In this document: positions 15,051 to 24,154 of the stretch, one piece after another
How positions within the stretch are numbered: the first letter of the stretch is position 1
How the letters are laid out: each line of letters opens with the position of its first letter
NCBI RefSeq assembly: GCF_003143855.1
Contig: NZ_QFRK01000036.1
Coordinates: 18,984 to 82,983, forward strand
Origin: Streptomyces sp. NWU339
Lineage (GTDB): Bacteria; Actinomycetota; Actinomycetes; Streptomycetales; Streptomycetaceae
Direction: 5' to 3'
DNA: 64,000 nucleotides
Program-made: the position numbers and the translations under genes
The notes under the pieces: model-generated
What the model saw: only the letters and a program-made list of their open reading frames with translations
Told to the model about the DNA's origin: nothing
Databases searched by the model: none

Positions 15051-18000
15051 ATGACGTCGGCGCCGGGGCGCAGGAGCAGTACTTTCACACGGCTGCTGCG
15101 GCACGGTTTCACCGACCCGTCCGCCGCCGAGCGGCTGCTGGACGGACCCGAGCTGGTGCCCGTGCGCGACGACCCGGTGCTGCTGGACGCGCTCGGCGCG
15201 ACCGCCGACCCCGATCTCGCGCTGCACGGGCTGGTCCGGCTGCTGGAGGCGCAGACCACCGCCACCGACCGGCAGGAAGTGCTCGACACGCTGATCGCCG
15301 CCAAGCCGCTGCGCGACCGGCTGCTCGGTGTGCTCGGCGCCTCCGAGGCCCTGGCCGACCACCTCGCCCGGCACGCCGGCGACTGGCGGGCGCTCGTCAC
15401 GTACGAGGCGCGGGACCTGCACCCCGGCCTGACCGAGTTCGAGGACGGCCTCGCCGGCGTCACCGACCCGGTGTCGCTGCGCGTCGCCTACCGGCGCTGC
15501 CTGCTGTCCATCGCCGCCCGGGACGTCTGCGGCACCACCGAGGTGTCCGAGACCGCCGCCGAACTCGCCGACCTGGCCACCGCCACCCTGCGGGCCGCCC
15601 TCGCGCTCGCCGAGGCCGACGCCCCCGAGGACACCGCCCTGTGCAGGCTCGCGGTGGTCGCGCTGGGCAAGTGCGGCGGACACGAGCTGAACTACGTGTC
15701 GGACGTCGACGTCATCTTCGTCGGAGAAGCCGTCGAGAAGGGTGACGGGGCGGACGAGGACAAGGCCCTGCGCGCCGCGACCCGGCTGGCCTCGCACATG
15801 ATGCGGATCTGCTCCGAGAACACCGTCGAGGGCACCATCTGGCCCGTCGACGCCAACCTGCGGCCCGAGGGACGCAACGGCCCCCTCGTCCGCACCCTCG
15901 CCTCGCACCGCGCCTACTACCAGCGCTGGGCCAAGACCTGGGAGTTCCAGGCGCTGCTCAAGGCCCGCCCGGTGGCCGGCGACCTCGCCCTCGGCGAGGA
16001 GTACGTCGCCGCCCTCCAGCCGCTGGTGTGGCAGGCCGCCGAGCGGGAGAACTTCGTCGCCGACGTCCAGAAGATGCGACGCCGGGTCGTCGAGAACATC
16101 CCCACCGCCCAGGTCGACCGCCAGCTCAAGCTCGGTCCCGGCGGGCTGCGCGACGTCGAGTTCGCCGTGCAGCTGCTCCAGCTGGTGCACGGCCGCACCG
16201 ACCCCTCCCTGCGCAGCGGCACCACCCTCGACGCGCTGAAGGCCCTCGCCGCCGGCGGCTACGTCGGCCGCGCCGACACCGCCCAGCTCGACGCCGCCTA
16301 CCGCTTCCTGCGCTCGCTCGAACACCGCATCCAGCTGTACCGGCTGCGCCGCACCCACCTGGTCCCGGAGGACGAGGCCGAGCTGCGCCGCATCGGCCGC
16401 TCCCTGGGCATGCGCAACGACCCGGTGACGAGCCTGACCCGCGAGTGGAAACGGCACGCCACCGTCGTACGGCGGCTGCACGAGAAGCTGTTCTACCGGC
16501 CGCTGCTCGACGCGGTCGCCCAGCTCGCCCCCGGCGAGGCCCGGCTCAGCGCGGAGGCGGCCCGGGAGCGGCTGGTCGCCCTCGGCTACGCCGACCCCGG
16601 CGCCGCCCTGCGGCACCTGGAGGCGCTGGCGTCCGGCGTGACCCGCAAGGCGGCCATCCAGCGGACCCTGCTGCCCGTGCTGCTCGGCTGGTTCGCCGAC
16701 TCCGCCGACCCGGACGCCGGCCTGCTCAACTTCCGCAAGGTCTCGGACGCGCTCGGCAAGACCCCCTGGTACCTGCGGCTGCTGCGGGACGAGGGCGCCG
16801 CCGCCGAGAACCTGGCCCGGGTGCTGTCCGCCGGACGGCTCGCCCCCGACCTGCTGATGCGCGCCCCCGAGGCGGTGGCCCTGCTCGGCGACGGGGAGGC
16901 CGGGGGCCTCAGGCCCCGCTCCCGCGCCCACCTGGAGCAGGAGATCCTCGCTGCGGTCCGCCGCGCCGACGGAGCGGCCCAGGCGGTCACGGCCGCCCGC
17001 GGGGTGCGCCGCCGCGAGCTGTTCCGTACGGCCGCCACCGACATCGTCGGTTCCTACGGCACCGAGTCCCAGCCCGCCGAGGCCGACCAGGGCGCCCTGG
17101 TGGACCTGGTCGGCGGCGCCGTGTCCGACCTGACCGCCGCCACCCTCGCCGGAACCCTGCGCGCGGTCGTCCGGGAGGGCTGGGGGGACACCCTCCCCAC
17201 CCGCTTCGCGATCATCGGCATGGGCCGCTTCGGCGGCCACGAGCTGGGCTACGGCTCCGACGCGGACGTCCTGTTCGTCCACGAACCGCGTGACGGCGTG
17301 GACGAACGGGAGGCGGCCGACGCGGCCGGCAAGGTCGTCGCCGAGATGCGCCGGCTGCTCCAGCTCCCCAGCGCCGACCCGCCCCTGCTCATCGACGCCG
17401 ACCTGCGTCCGGAGGGCCGGTCCGGGCCGCTGGTGCGCACCCTGAAGTCGTACGAGGCGTACTACCGCCGCTGGTCCCTGGTGTGGGAGCGGCACGCGCT
17501 GCTGCGCGCCGAGCACGTCGCCGGCGACGAGGACCTCGGCCGCCGCTTCGTCGAGCTGATCGAACCGCTGCGTTACCCGGCCGCCGGGCTCGACGAGGAG
17601 GCGGTGCGCGAGATCCGCCGTCTGAAGGCCCGGATGGAGTCCGAACGGCTGCCGCGCGGCACCGACCCCAAACTGCACGCCAAGCTCGGTCCGGGCGGTC
17701 TGTCCGACGTGGAGTGGACCGTGCAGCTGATGCAGCTGCGGCACGGCGCGCGGGAGCCCGGCCTGCGCACGACCAGGACCCGGGAGGCGCTGGCCGCCGC
17801 CCACGCGGCGGGGCTCATCTCCGCGGAGGACGCGGTCACCCTCGACGAGGCGTGGGTGCTGGCCACCGGCGTGCGCAACGCGGTCATGCTGGTCCGCGGG
17901 CGGGCCGGCGACACCTTCCCCGCCGACCCCCGCGAACTGGCCGCCGTCGGCCGCTACCTGGGCTACGGCCCGGGCCACGCCGGCGACATGCTCGACACCT

Positions 18001-18062
18001 ACCGGCGCACGACCCGCAGGGCGCGGGGCGTGATGGAGGAACTGTTCTACGGCGGGTCCTAG
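15051..18062 (+). CDS. glnE: bifunctional glutamine synthetase adenylyltransferase / adenylyl-removing enzyme
   Basis: 1003 residues, the usual length. It has two nucleotidyltransferase domains. The N-terminal adenylyl-removing site is GGHELNYVSDVDVIFV at about 208, and the C-terminal adenylyltransferase site is GGHELGYGSDADVLFVHEP at about 727; each is followed by the family motifs GPGGLRDVEF and GPGGLSDVEW. GlnE adds AMP to, or removes it from, a tyrosine of glutamine synthetase I in the cytoplasm, setting its activity to nitrogen status. Its likely substrate, glnA, is in this window at 45996-47405 and keeps that Tyr. ATG 15051 follows GGAGG. The stop codon shares a CTAG with the stop of the convergent neighbour. 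Confidence 0.97.
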   Translation: MTSAPGRRSSTFTRLLRHGFTDPSAAERLLDGPELVPVRDDPVLLDALGATADPDLALHGLVRLLEAQTTATDRQEVLDTLIAAKPLRDRLLGVLGASEALADHLARHAGDWRALVTYEARDLHPGLTEFEDGLAGVTDPVSLRVAYRRCLLSIAARDVCGTTEVSETAAELADLATATLRAALALAEADAPEDTALCRLAVVALGKCGGHELNYVSDVDVIFVGEAVEKGDGADEDKALRAATRLASHMMRICSENTVEGTIWPVDANLRPEGRNGPLVRTLASHRAYYQRWAKTWEFQALLKARPVAGDLALGEEYVAALQPLVWQAAERENFVADVQKMRRRVVENIPTAQVDRQLKLGPGGLRDVEFAVQLLQLVHGRTDPSLRSGTTLDALKALAAGGYVGRADTAQLDAAYRFLRSLEHRIQLYRLRRTHLVPEDEAELRRIGRSLGMRNDPVTSLTREWKRHATVVRRLHEKLFYRPLLDAVAQLAPGEARLSAEAARERLVALGYADPGAALRHLEALASGVTRKAAIQRTLLPVLLGWFADSADPDAGLLNFRKVSDALGKTPWYLRLLRDEGAAAENLARVLSAGRLAPDLLMRAPEAVALLGDGEAGGLRPRSRAHLEQEILAAVRRADGAAQAVTAARGVRRRELFRTAATDIVGSYGTESQPAEADQGALVDLVGGAVSDLTAATLAGTLRAVVREGWGDTLPTRFAIIGMGRFGGHELGYGSDADVLFVHEPRDGVDEREAADAAGKVVAEMRRLLQLPSADPPLLIDADLRPEGRSGPLVRTLKSYEAYYRRWSLVWERHALLRAEHVAGDEDLGRRFVELIEPLRYPAAGLDEEAVREIRRLKARMESERLPRGTDPKLHAKLGPGGLSDVEWTVQLMQLRHGAREPGLRTTRTREALAAAHAAGLISAEDAVTLDEAWVLATGVRNAVMLVRGRAGDTFPADPRELAAVGRYLGYGPGHAGDMLDTYRRTTRRARGVMEELFYGGS

Positions 18063-19075
18063 GACCCGTCCGGGGGGCGGGAGCCGCCCGGGGCGAGGGC
18101 GGGGTCCGGCGTGCGGGGGGCCACCACGCCCGCCCTCCCGCTGTCCGGGACCCTGCCGTCGGAGCTGTCCGAGCCGGCCGGGCCCTCGCCGCCGGTGTCC
18201 TCGGAGCCCCCGCCCCCGCCGCCCGTGCCGGTGAGGCTCCCGCCGCCCTGGTCCGGCACGAGTCTCGGCAGGGCGTACGGGCGGCTGCCGTACCAGACCG
18301 TCGCCGGCGCGTAGCCGAAGGCGAGGCAGAGCAGGCCGCCCACCGCGTCCAGCCAGAAGTGGTTGGCGGTGGCGATGATGACCACCAGTGTGCCCGCCGG
18401 ATACAGCAGCCCCAGGACCCGCGCCCACGGGACGGTCGCCAGCGCGAAGACGGTCAGCCCGCACCACACCGACCAGCCGATGTGCATCGAGGGCATCGCG
18501 GCGTACTGGTTGGACATGTTCTTCAGGTCGCCGGAGGCCATCGACCCCCACGTCTCGTGGACCACGACGGTGTCGATGAAACCGCCGCCGTTCATCAGGC
18601 GCGGCGGGGCGAGCGGGAACAGGTAGTAGCCGGCCAGGGCGACGACCGTGGTCGAGAACAGCACCAGCCGGGTCGCCGCATAACGGCCGGGATGGCCACG
18701 GTAGAGCCACACCAGGACACCCAGCGTGACCACGAAGTGCAACGTGGCGTAGTAGTAGTTCATGCCGACCACGAGCCAGGTCACCGAGTTCACCGCGTGG
18801 TTGACCGACTGCTCGAAGGCGAGACCGAGCTGCCGCTCCAGGTCCCAGAGCCAGTCCGCGTTGCGCAGTGCCTTGGACTTCTGCTCCGGCACGGCGTTGC
18901 GGACGAGTGAGTACGTCCAGTAACTCACCGCGATCAGCAGGATCTCGAACCACAACCGCGGCCTGCGGGGAGTGCGCAGGCGACGCAGGAGGCCCCGCCC
19001 CTCCCCGTTTCCGACGGGGTGCGCTGCGGCCTGGTCCTCCCGGCCTTCCAGCGTGGTCACCGTCGCTTCACCCAT
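18059..19075 (-). CDS. PAP2/inositolphosphotransferase-like membrane protein
   Basis: About 338 residues with six or so membrane segments (FEILLIAVSYWTYSLV, YYATLHFVVTLGVLVWLY, LVLFSTTVVALAGYYLF, TVFALATVPWARVLGLLY, LVVIIATANHFWLDAVGG). The PAP2-type motifs AAMPSMHIGW and ANHFWLDAVGG supply the catalytic His residues. This AUR1-like branch (PF14378) acts on lipid phosphates or transfers phospho-head groups at the membrane. The C-terminal 70 residues are Gly/Ser/Pro-rich and disordered. ATG 19075 and GTG 19081 are both possible starts. It converges on glnE with stop codons overlapping by 4 bases. Confidence 0.83.
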   Translation of the reverse strand: MGEATVTTLEGREDQAAAHPVGNGEGRGLLRRLRTPRRPRLWFEILLIAVSYWTYSLVRNAVPEQKSKALRNADWLWDLERQLGLAFEQSVNHAVNSVTWLVVGMNYYYATLHFVVTLGVLVWLYRGHPGRYAATRLVLFSTTVVALAGYYLFPLAPPRLMNGGGFIDTVVVHETWGSMASGDLKNMSNQYAAMPSMHIGWSVWCGLTVFALATVPWARVLGLLYPAGTLVVIIATANHFWLDAVGGLLCLAFGYAPATVWYGSRPYALPRLVPDQGGGSLTGTGGGGGGSEDTGGEGPAGSDSSDGRVPDSGRAGVVAPRTPDPALAPGGSRPPDGS

Positions 19076-19204
19076 GGGCACAGAGTCTGCCAGAAAAGCC
19101 CTTCCCGCAGATCATCCCCGGTCGGGACCGGCCCGCATGTCTCCCCCGGGCAGAGGCCCGCGGTCTCCTCCCGGGGCAGTGGACGAAACGTCGTCCCCTC
19201 CGCC

Positions 19205-20332
19205 CTAGGGGCGGTTCCGGTCACCGGGGGCCGAAGCGGTCGAACCGCGCACCACCAGCTCCGGCATGAAAACGAACTCGCTGTGCGGAGCGGGCGTCCC
19301 GCCGATCTCCTCCAGCAGGGTGCGCACCGCGGCCTGGCCCATCGCCGGGACCGGCTTGCGGACCGTGGTCAGCGGCGGGTCGGTGAAGGCGATCAGCGGG
19401 GAGTCGTCGAAGCCGACCACCGAGATGTCCCTCGGCACGTCCAGACCCCGCTGCCGCGCCGCCCGTATCGCACCCAGCGCCATCATGTCGCTGGCGCACA
19501 CCACCGCCGTGCACCCGCGGTCCATGAGTGCCGTGGCGGCGGCCTGGCCGCCCTCCAGGGTGTACAGGGAGTGCTGGACCAGCTCCGTCTCCACGGTCCG
19601 GGCGTCCAGGCCCACCTGGTCCTGCATGGTGCGGACGAAGCCCTCGATCTTGCGCTGCACGGGCACGAACCGCTTCGGCCCGAGCGCCAGCCCGATGCGG
19701 GTGTGGCCGAGGGAGGCGAGATGCGTGACCGCGAGCGCCATCGCCGCCCGGTCGTCGGGGGAGATGAACGGCGCCTGCACCTTCGGGGAGAAGCCGTCGA
19801 CCAGCACGAACGGCACACCCTGGGCGCGCAGTCGCTCGTAGCGCTGCATGTCGGCGGTGGTGTCCGCGTGCAGCCCGGAGACGTAGATGATGCCGGCCAC
19901 CCCCCGGTCCACGAGCATCTCCGTCAGCTCGTCCTCCGTCGACCCGCCCGGGGTCTGGGTGGCGAGCACCGGCGTGTAGCCCTGACGGGTCAGCGCCTGC
20001 CCGATGACCTGGGCCAGGGCCGGGAAGATCGGGTTCTCCAGCTCCGGGGTGATCAGACCCACCAGACCCTCGCTGCGCTGCCGCAGCCGCACCGGGCGTT
20101 CGTAGCCCAGGACGTCGAGGGCGGCGAGCACGGACTGGCGGGTGGTGGCGGCGACGCCCGGCTTGCCGTTGAGCACGCGGCTGACGGTCGCCTCGCTCAC
20201 CCCGGCCTGAGCGGCGATGTCGGCAAGACGTGTGGTCACAGCACCGGACTGTATCCGCCGGCCCACTCGTTGCACACCGGACGGACGCCTGGTGCGCGCC
20301 GTCGGACGGCCCGCTGCGGGCTGCTGGGTCAT
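19205..20332 (-). CDS. malR: LacI-family repressor of maltodextrin genes
   Basis: 375 residues. An N-terminal tail of about 30 precedes the LacI helix-turn-helix TRLADIAAQAGVSEATVSRV and the hinge LNGKPGV. A sugar-binding domain follows (GLVGLITPELENPIFPALAQ; VVGFDDSPLIAFTDPPLTTV). It is divergent from malEFG, the arrangement of the Streptomyces MalR repressor, which blocks the maltose operon until maltodextrin is present. ATG 20332 is chosen because GAGGGA lies 7 bases upstream; GTG 20240 would start right before the helix-turn-helix but lacks a ribosome site. Candidate operators are in the 376-base gap to malE. Confidence 0.93.
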   Translation of the reverse strand: MTQQPAAGRPTARTRRPSGVQRVGRRIQSGAVTTRLADIAAQAGVSEATVSRVLNGKPGVAATTRQSVLAALDVLGYERPVRLRQRSEGLVGLITPELENPIFPALAQVIGQALTRQGYTPVLATQTPGGSTEDELTEMLVDRGVAGIIYVSGLHADTTADMQRYERLRAQGVPFVLVDGFSPKVQAPFISPDDRAAMALAVTHLASLGHTRIGLALGPKRFVPVQRKIEGFVRTMQDQVGLDARTVETELVQHSLYTLEGGQAAATALMDRGCTAVVCASDMMALGAIRAARQRGLDVPRDISVVGFDDSPLIAFTDPPLTTVRKPVPAMGQAAVRTLLEEIGGTPAPHSEFVFMPELVVRGSTASAPGDRNRP

Positions 20333-20423
20333 CGCTGTCCCTCTTGTCATGGCATGTCGTGGTCGGCAGGTCGTGATCGGCGTCCGTACCGCAACGGATG
20401 ATTCTCCCGGCGGAAACGGATGG

Positions 20424-20445
20424 CAAGTACTTGCAGAGTCTTGCA
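20424..20445. promoter_or_regulatory. candidate MalR operator, malR-proximal
   Basis: A palindrome CAAGTACTTG (20424-20433) overlaps two direct CTTGCA repeats spaced 10 bases apart (20430-20435 and 20440-20445). A further CTTGCA is at 20672-20677. LacI-type repressors of Streptomyces amylase/maltose genes bind CTTGCA-like repeats; the assignment here rests on position and motif. Confidence 0.55.
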
Positions 20446-20555
20446 CAACAGTCCGAACCTCGGCCCTGCGACCGGAAACCCGGGGTCGCGCGGCGGTCGG
20501 GGAGCCGCCCGGAGCGGGGCGGGGGGAGGTCACGGCGGCATAACTGTCGAGCCTT

Positions 20556-20576
20556 CTTGCAAAATTTTTCAGCAAG
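20556..20576. promoter_or_regulatory. malE: candidate MalR operator, malE-proximal
   Basis: An inverted repeat CTTGC (20556-20560) / GCAAG (20572-20576) flanks an A/T-rich centre (AAAATTTTTCA). It contains TTTCAGCAAG, which recurs upstream of the amylase gene. It lies 130 bases before malE. Confidence 0.6.
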
Positions 20577-20708
20577 GTCTTTCGGATCGGTTGCATCGCT
20601 GTTACGTTCACGTCGCCCGGCGGCCCCATCGGCGCGGTCGGCAGTCGGCAGGGCGGCAGACGGGGCCGCACCTTGCACACCCGGGCTTCACACCCTCAAG
20701 GAGAACTC

Positions 20709-21980
20709 ATGCGGCGTGGCATAGCGGCCACCGCGCTGGTGGCGTCCCTCGCCCTCACGGCGACGGCCTGCGGCGGAGACAGTGACAGCGGCGACAAGGC
20801 CGACGGCCCGGTCACCATCACCTGGTGGGACACCTCCAACGCGACCAACGAGGCGCCGACGTACAAGGCCCTGGTCAAGGAGTTCGAGGCGGCCAACAAG
20901 GACATCAAGGTCAACTTCGTCAACGTCCCCTTCGACCAGGCGCAGAACAAGTTCGACACCGCCGCCGGCTCCAAGGGCGCCCCCGACGTGCTGCGCTCCG
21001 AGGTCGGCTGGACCCCGGCCTTCGCCAAGAAGGGCTTCTTCCTGCCGCTGGACGGCACCGAAGCGCTGAAGGACCAGGCCGCGTTCAAGCCCAACCTGGT
21101 CGAGCAGGCCAAGTACGAGGGCAAGACCTACGGCGTGCCGTTCACCACGGACACCCTCGCCTTCGTCTACAACAAGGAACTGTTCGAGAAGGCCGGCGTC
21201 GAGGCCCCCAAGACCTGGGACGACCTGAAGAAGGCCGCCGCCACCATCAAGGACAAGACCGGCGTCGACGGCTACTGGGGCTCCACCGCGGGCTACTACG
21301 CCCAGCCGTTCCTCTACGGCGAGGGCACCGACATGGTCGACGCCGACGCCAAGAAGATCACCGTGAAGTCGGCCGAGGCCAAGAAGGCCTACGGCACGTG
21401 GCTGGACCTCTTCGACGGCAAGGGCCTGCACAAGGCCGACGTCACCGCCGAGGCCTACGCCCACATCCAGGACGCGTTCATCAACGGCAAGGTCGCCTCG
21501 ATCATCCAGGGCCCGTGGGAGATCACCAACTTCTACAAGGGCTCGGCCTTCAAGGACAAGGAGAACCTGGGCATCACCACCGTCCCGGCCGGCTCCACCG
21601 GCAAGGCGGGCGCCCCGACCGGCGGCCACAACCTCTCGGTCTACGCCGGTTCCGAGGAGGCGAAGCAGAAGGCCGCGCTGAAGCTCGTCAACTTCATGAC
21701 CTCGGCCAAGGCCCAGGAGACCATCGCCCTGAAGAACTCCACGCTGCCCACCCGCGACGACGCCTACACCGACGAGGTCAAGGCCGACCCGGGCATCGCC
21801 GGCTACCAGACGGTCCTCGAGGCCGCCCAGCCGCGCCCGGCGCTGCCCGAGTACAGCTCGCTGTGGGGTCCGATGGACGACGAGCTGCCCCAGATCGCGG
21901 GCGGCAAGGAGTCCCTGGACAAGGGGCTGAGTGACGCGGAGACCGCCATCACCAAGCTGGTGCCGGACTTCAGCAAGTAA
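20709..21980 (+). CDS. malE: maltodextrin ABC transporter, extracellular binding lipoprotein
   Basis: 423 residues. The lipoprotein signal MRRGIAATALVASLALTATAC is cut before the lipobox Cys. A solute-binding protein fold follows: VTITWWDTSN, GVPFTTDTLAFVYNKELFEK and the C-terminal half with YAGSEEAKQKAALKLVNFM. It would be anchored outside the membrane, catch maltose or maltodextrins and pass them to MalFG. AAGGAG lies 5-6 bases before ATG 20709. It is the first gene of malEFG. No ATPase gene is present in the operon; Streptomyces commonly uses the shared MsiK ATPase encoded elsewhere. A hairpin after the stop may raise its level above MalF and MalG. Confidence 0.93.
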   Translation: MRRGIAATALVASLALTATACGGDSDSGDKADGPVTITWWDTSNATNEAPTYKALVKEFEAANKDIKVNFVNVPFDQAQNKFDTAAGSKGAPDVLRSEVGWTPAFAKKGFFLPLDGTEALKDQAAFKPNLVEQAKYEGKTYGVPFTTDTLAFVYNKELFEKAGVEAPKTWDDLKKAAATIKDKTGVDGYWGSTAGYYAQPFLYGEGTDMVDADAKKITVKSAEAKKAYGTWLDLFDGKGLHKADVTAEAYAHIQDAFINGKVASIIQGPWEITNFYKGSAFKDKENLGITTVPAGSTGKAGAPTGGHNLSVYAGSEEAKQKAALKLVNFMTSAKAQETIALKNSTLPTRDDAYTDEVKADPGIAGYQTVLEAAQPRPALPEYSSLWGPMDDELPQIAGGKESLDKGLSDAETAITKLVPDFSK

Positions 21981-21988
21981 CCGCCCGT

Positions 21989-22033
21989 GTGGCCGCCGGA
22001 CCCGCTTCCAGGAGGGGAGGGCCCGGCGGCCAC
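21989..22033 (+). repeat. stem-loop between malE and malF
   Basis: GTGGCCGCCGG (21989-21999) pairs with CCGGCGGCCAC (22023-22033), an 11-bp stem. Such hairpins after binding-protein genes often stabilise the upstream mRNA or partly stop transcription, giving more MalE than MalF/MalG. No run of T follows, and malF begins 43 bases later. Confidence 0.6.
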
Positions 22034-22076
22034 CGGCCTGTGCCGAACCCCTTGATCATCCAGAAGGTGCCGAACC

Positions 22077-23081
22077 ATGACAGTCGCCATCGACCGCGCG
22101 ACCGGCAAACGCCGCGGTGACCGCGCGCCCCGCCCCGGCCCGGTCAGCCGCCTGAAGCACGCCTACCAGAAGCACTGGTACGCCTACGCCATGATCGTGC
22201 CCGTGGTCGTCGTGCTCGGCACCATCGTGCTGTACCCCCTGGCCTACGGCTTCTACCTCACCCTCACCGACGCCAACAGCCTCAACTCGGCCCGCACCAT
22301 CGGCGTCAACGAGATCGAGGCCACCTACAAGTTCATCGGCCTGGACAACTACGCCGACATCCTGTGGGGCGAGACGGCGTACGACCGCTTCTGGTCGCAC
22401 TTCATCTGGACGATCGTATGGACGGCGGCCTGTGTCGCCCTGCACTACACCATCGGCCTGGGCCTGGCCCTGCTGCTCAACCAGAAGCTGCGCGGCCGCA
22501 CCCTCTACCGGCTGATCCTGATCCTGCCGTGGGCCGTGCCGACCTTCGTCACCGTCTTCGGCTGGCGGTTCATGCTCGCGGACAGCGGCATCATCAACTC
22601 AGGCCTGGAGACTCTGGGCCTGCCGACACCGCCGTGGCTGGAGGACGCCTTCTGGCAGCGGTTCGCCGCGATCATGGTCAACACCTGGTGCGGTGTGCCG
22701 TTCATGATGGTCTCCCTGCTCGGCGGGCTCCAGTCCATCGACGGCACCCTCTACGAGGCTGCCGAGATGGACGGCGCGAACGCCTGGCAGCGGTTCCGGC
22801 ACGTCACCCTGCCCGGCCTCAGGTCGGTCAGCTCCACCGTCGTGCTGCTCGGCGTCATCTGGACCTTCAACCAGTTCGCCATCATCTTCCTGCTGTTCGG
22901 CAACACCGCCCCGGACGCCCAGATCCTCGTGACCTGGTCCTACTACCTCGGCTTCGGACAGCAGCCACGCGACTTCGCGCAGTCCGCCGCCTACGGCATG
23001 CTGCTGCTGGCCATCCTGATCGTCTTCACCTCCTTCTACCGCCGCTGGCTGAACCGCAATGAGCAGCAGCTCGCGATCTGA
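22077..23081 (+). CDS. malF: maltodextrin ABC transporter permease
   Basis: 334 residues with about six membrane segments, starting with YAMIVPVVVVLGTIVLYPLA. The permease EAA loop EAAEMDGANAWQRFRHVTLP is near residue 225 and would dock the ATPase. It forms the channel with MalG in the cytoplasmic membrane. ATG 22077 follows a weak AAGGTG. It is the second gene of malEFG, 13 bases before malG. Confidence 0.93.
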   Translation: MTVAIDRATGKRRGDRAPRPGPVSRLKHAYQKHWYAYAMIVPVVVVLGTIVLYPLAYGFYLTLTDANSLNSARTIGVNEIEATYKFIGLDNYADILWGETAYDRFWSHFIWTIVWTAACVALHYTIGLGLALLLNQKLRGRTLYRLILILPWAVPTFVTVFGWRFMLADSGIINSGLETLGLPTPPWLEDAFWQRFAAIMVNTWCGVPFMMVSLLGGLQSIDGTLYEAAEMDGANAWQRFRHVTLPGLRSVSSTVVLLGVIWTFNQFAIIFLLFGNTAPDAQILVTWSYYLGFGQQPRDFAQSAAYGMLLLAILIVFTSFYRRWLNRNEQQLAI

Positions 23082-23094
23082 GGCAGGAGCCCCC

Positions 23095-24006
23095 ATGAGC
23101 ACCACCACCGTCAAGACCGCTGCTCCGACGGGCCGTCCGGCCGGCGAGAGGACCCCGCCCGTGAAGGTGCGGGGGCGCGGGGAACACGGTCCGCTCGCCA
23201 GTCTCACCTCGCACGGCATCCTGGTCGTGGCGAGCATCGTCGCGCTGTTCCCGGTCGCCTGGCTGGTCTTCCTGTCCCTCGGCCCGGACAAGGACGACTA
23301 CCTCCGCCCCGGCGGCATCTGGGGCAAGATGACGCTGGACAACTACGCGTTCGTGCTGCAGGACACGAACTTCTTCCACTGGCTGAAGAGCTCGCTGATC
23401 GTGTCGCTCGGCACCACGGTCATCGGCGTCCTCGTCGCCGCCACCACCGGGTACGCCGTGTCCCGGATGCGGTTCCCCGGGTACAAGAAGTTCATGTGGG
23501 CCCTCCTGGTCACCCAGATGTTCCCGGTGGCCGTCCTGATGGTCCCGATGTACCAGATCCTTTCCGACCTTCAGCTGATCGACACCTATCTCGGCCTCAT
23601 CCTCGTCTACTGCTCGACCGCGGTGCCGTACTGTGCCTGGCTGATGAAGGGCTATTTCGACACCATTCCGTTCGAGATCGACGAGGCGGGCCGGGTGGAC
23701 GGGCTGTCCCCGTTCGGCACGTTCGCCCGGCTGATCCTCCCCCTGGCCAAGCCGGGCCTCGCGGTCGCGGCCTTCTACAGCTTCATCACCGCGTTCGGCG
23801 AGGTCGCCTTCGCCACGACGTTCATGCTGGACGACACGAAGTACACGCTCGCCGTCGGTCTGCAGAGCTTCGTCAGCGAGCACGACGCCCAGCGCAACCT
23901 CATGGCCGCCACGGCGGTCCTGATCGCGATACCCGTCTCCGCGTTCTTCTACCTCGTGCAGAAGAACCTGGTGACCGGCCTCACCGCGGGCGGCACGAAG
24001 GGCTGA
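23095..24006 (+). CDS. malG: maltodextrin ABC transporter permease
   Basis: 303 residues with six predicted membrane segments (HGILVVASIVALFPVAWLVF; SSLIVSLGTTVIGVLVAATT) and an EAA loop at EIDEAGRVDGLSPFGTFARL. It is the partner permease of MalF. The start is ATG 23095, with GGCAGGAG upstream; ATG 23059 inside malF is unlikely. It is followed by two strong hairpins before the glucosidase gene. Confidence 0.93.
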   Translation: MSTTTVKTAAPTGRPAGERTPPVKVRGRGEHGPLASLTSHGILVVASIVALFPVAWLVFLSLGPDKDDYLRPGGIWGKMTLDNYAFVLQDTNFFHWLKSSLIVSLGTTVIGVLVAATTGYAVSRMRFPGYKKFMWALLVTQMFPVAVLMVPMYQILSDLQLIDTYLGLILVYCSTAVPYCAWLMKGYFDTIPFEIDEAGRVDGLSPFGTFARLILPLAKPGLAVAAFYSFITAFGEVAFATTFMLDDTKYTLAVGLQSFVSEHDAQRNLMAATAVLIAIPVSAFFYLVQKNLVTGLTAGGTKG

Positions 24007-24031
24007 TCGCTCTGCCCCTCGTACGAGGACT

Positions 24032-24102
24032 CCCGCGCGCCCCGAGCGCGCGGGTGGCGGCCGCGGCGGCCCGAACCGACCCCGCCGGCCACCGCGGCCG
24101 CC
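24032..24102 (+). terminator. two hairpins between malG and the alpha-glucosidase gene
   Basis: CCCGCGCGC (24032-24040) pairs with GCGCGCGGG (24046-24054), and GGCGGCCGCGG (24056-24066) pairs with CCGCGGCCGCC (24092-24102). No T-run is present. They may end or attenuate the malEFG message while allowing some read-through into the glucosidase gene. Confidence 0.5.
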
Positions 24103-24154
24103 TCTTCTCCTCGCTCGCCGCACCACCCCACCCCGATGACCCGAACAGGACGAC

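Noticed and set aside
14205..18953. 1582-codon minus-strand frame across glnE
   Set aside because: It is a shadow of glnE and the PAP2 gene; it lacks any domain and crosses several real genes.
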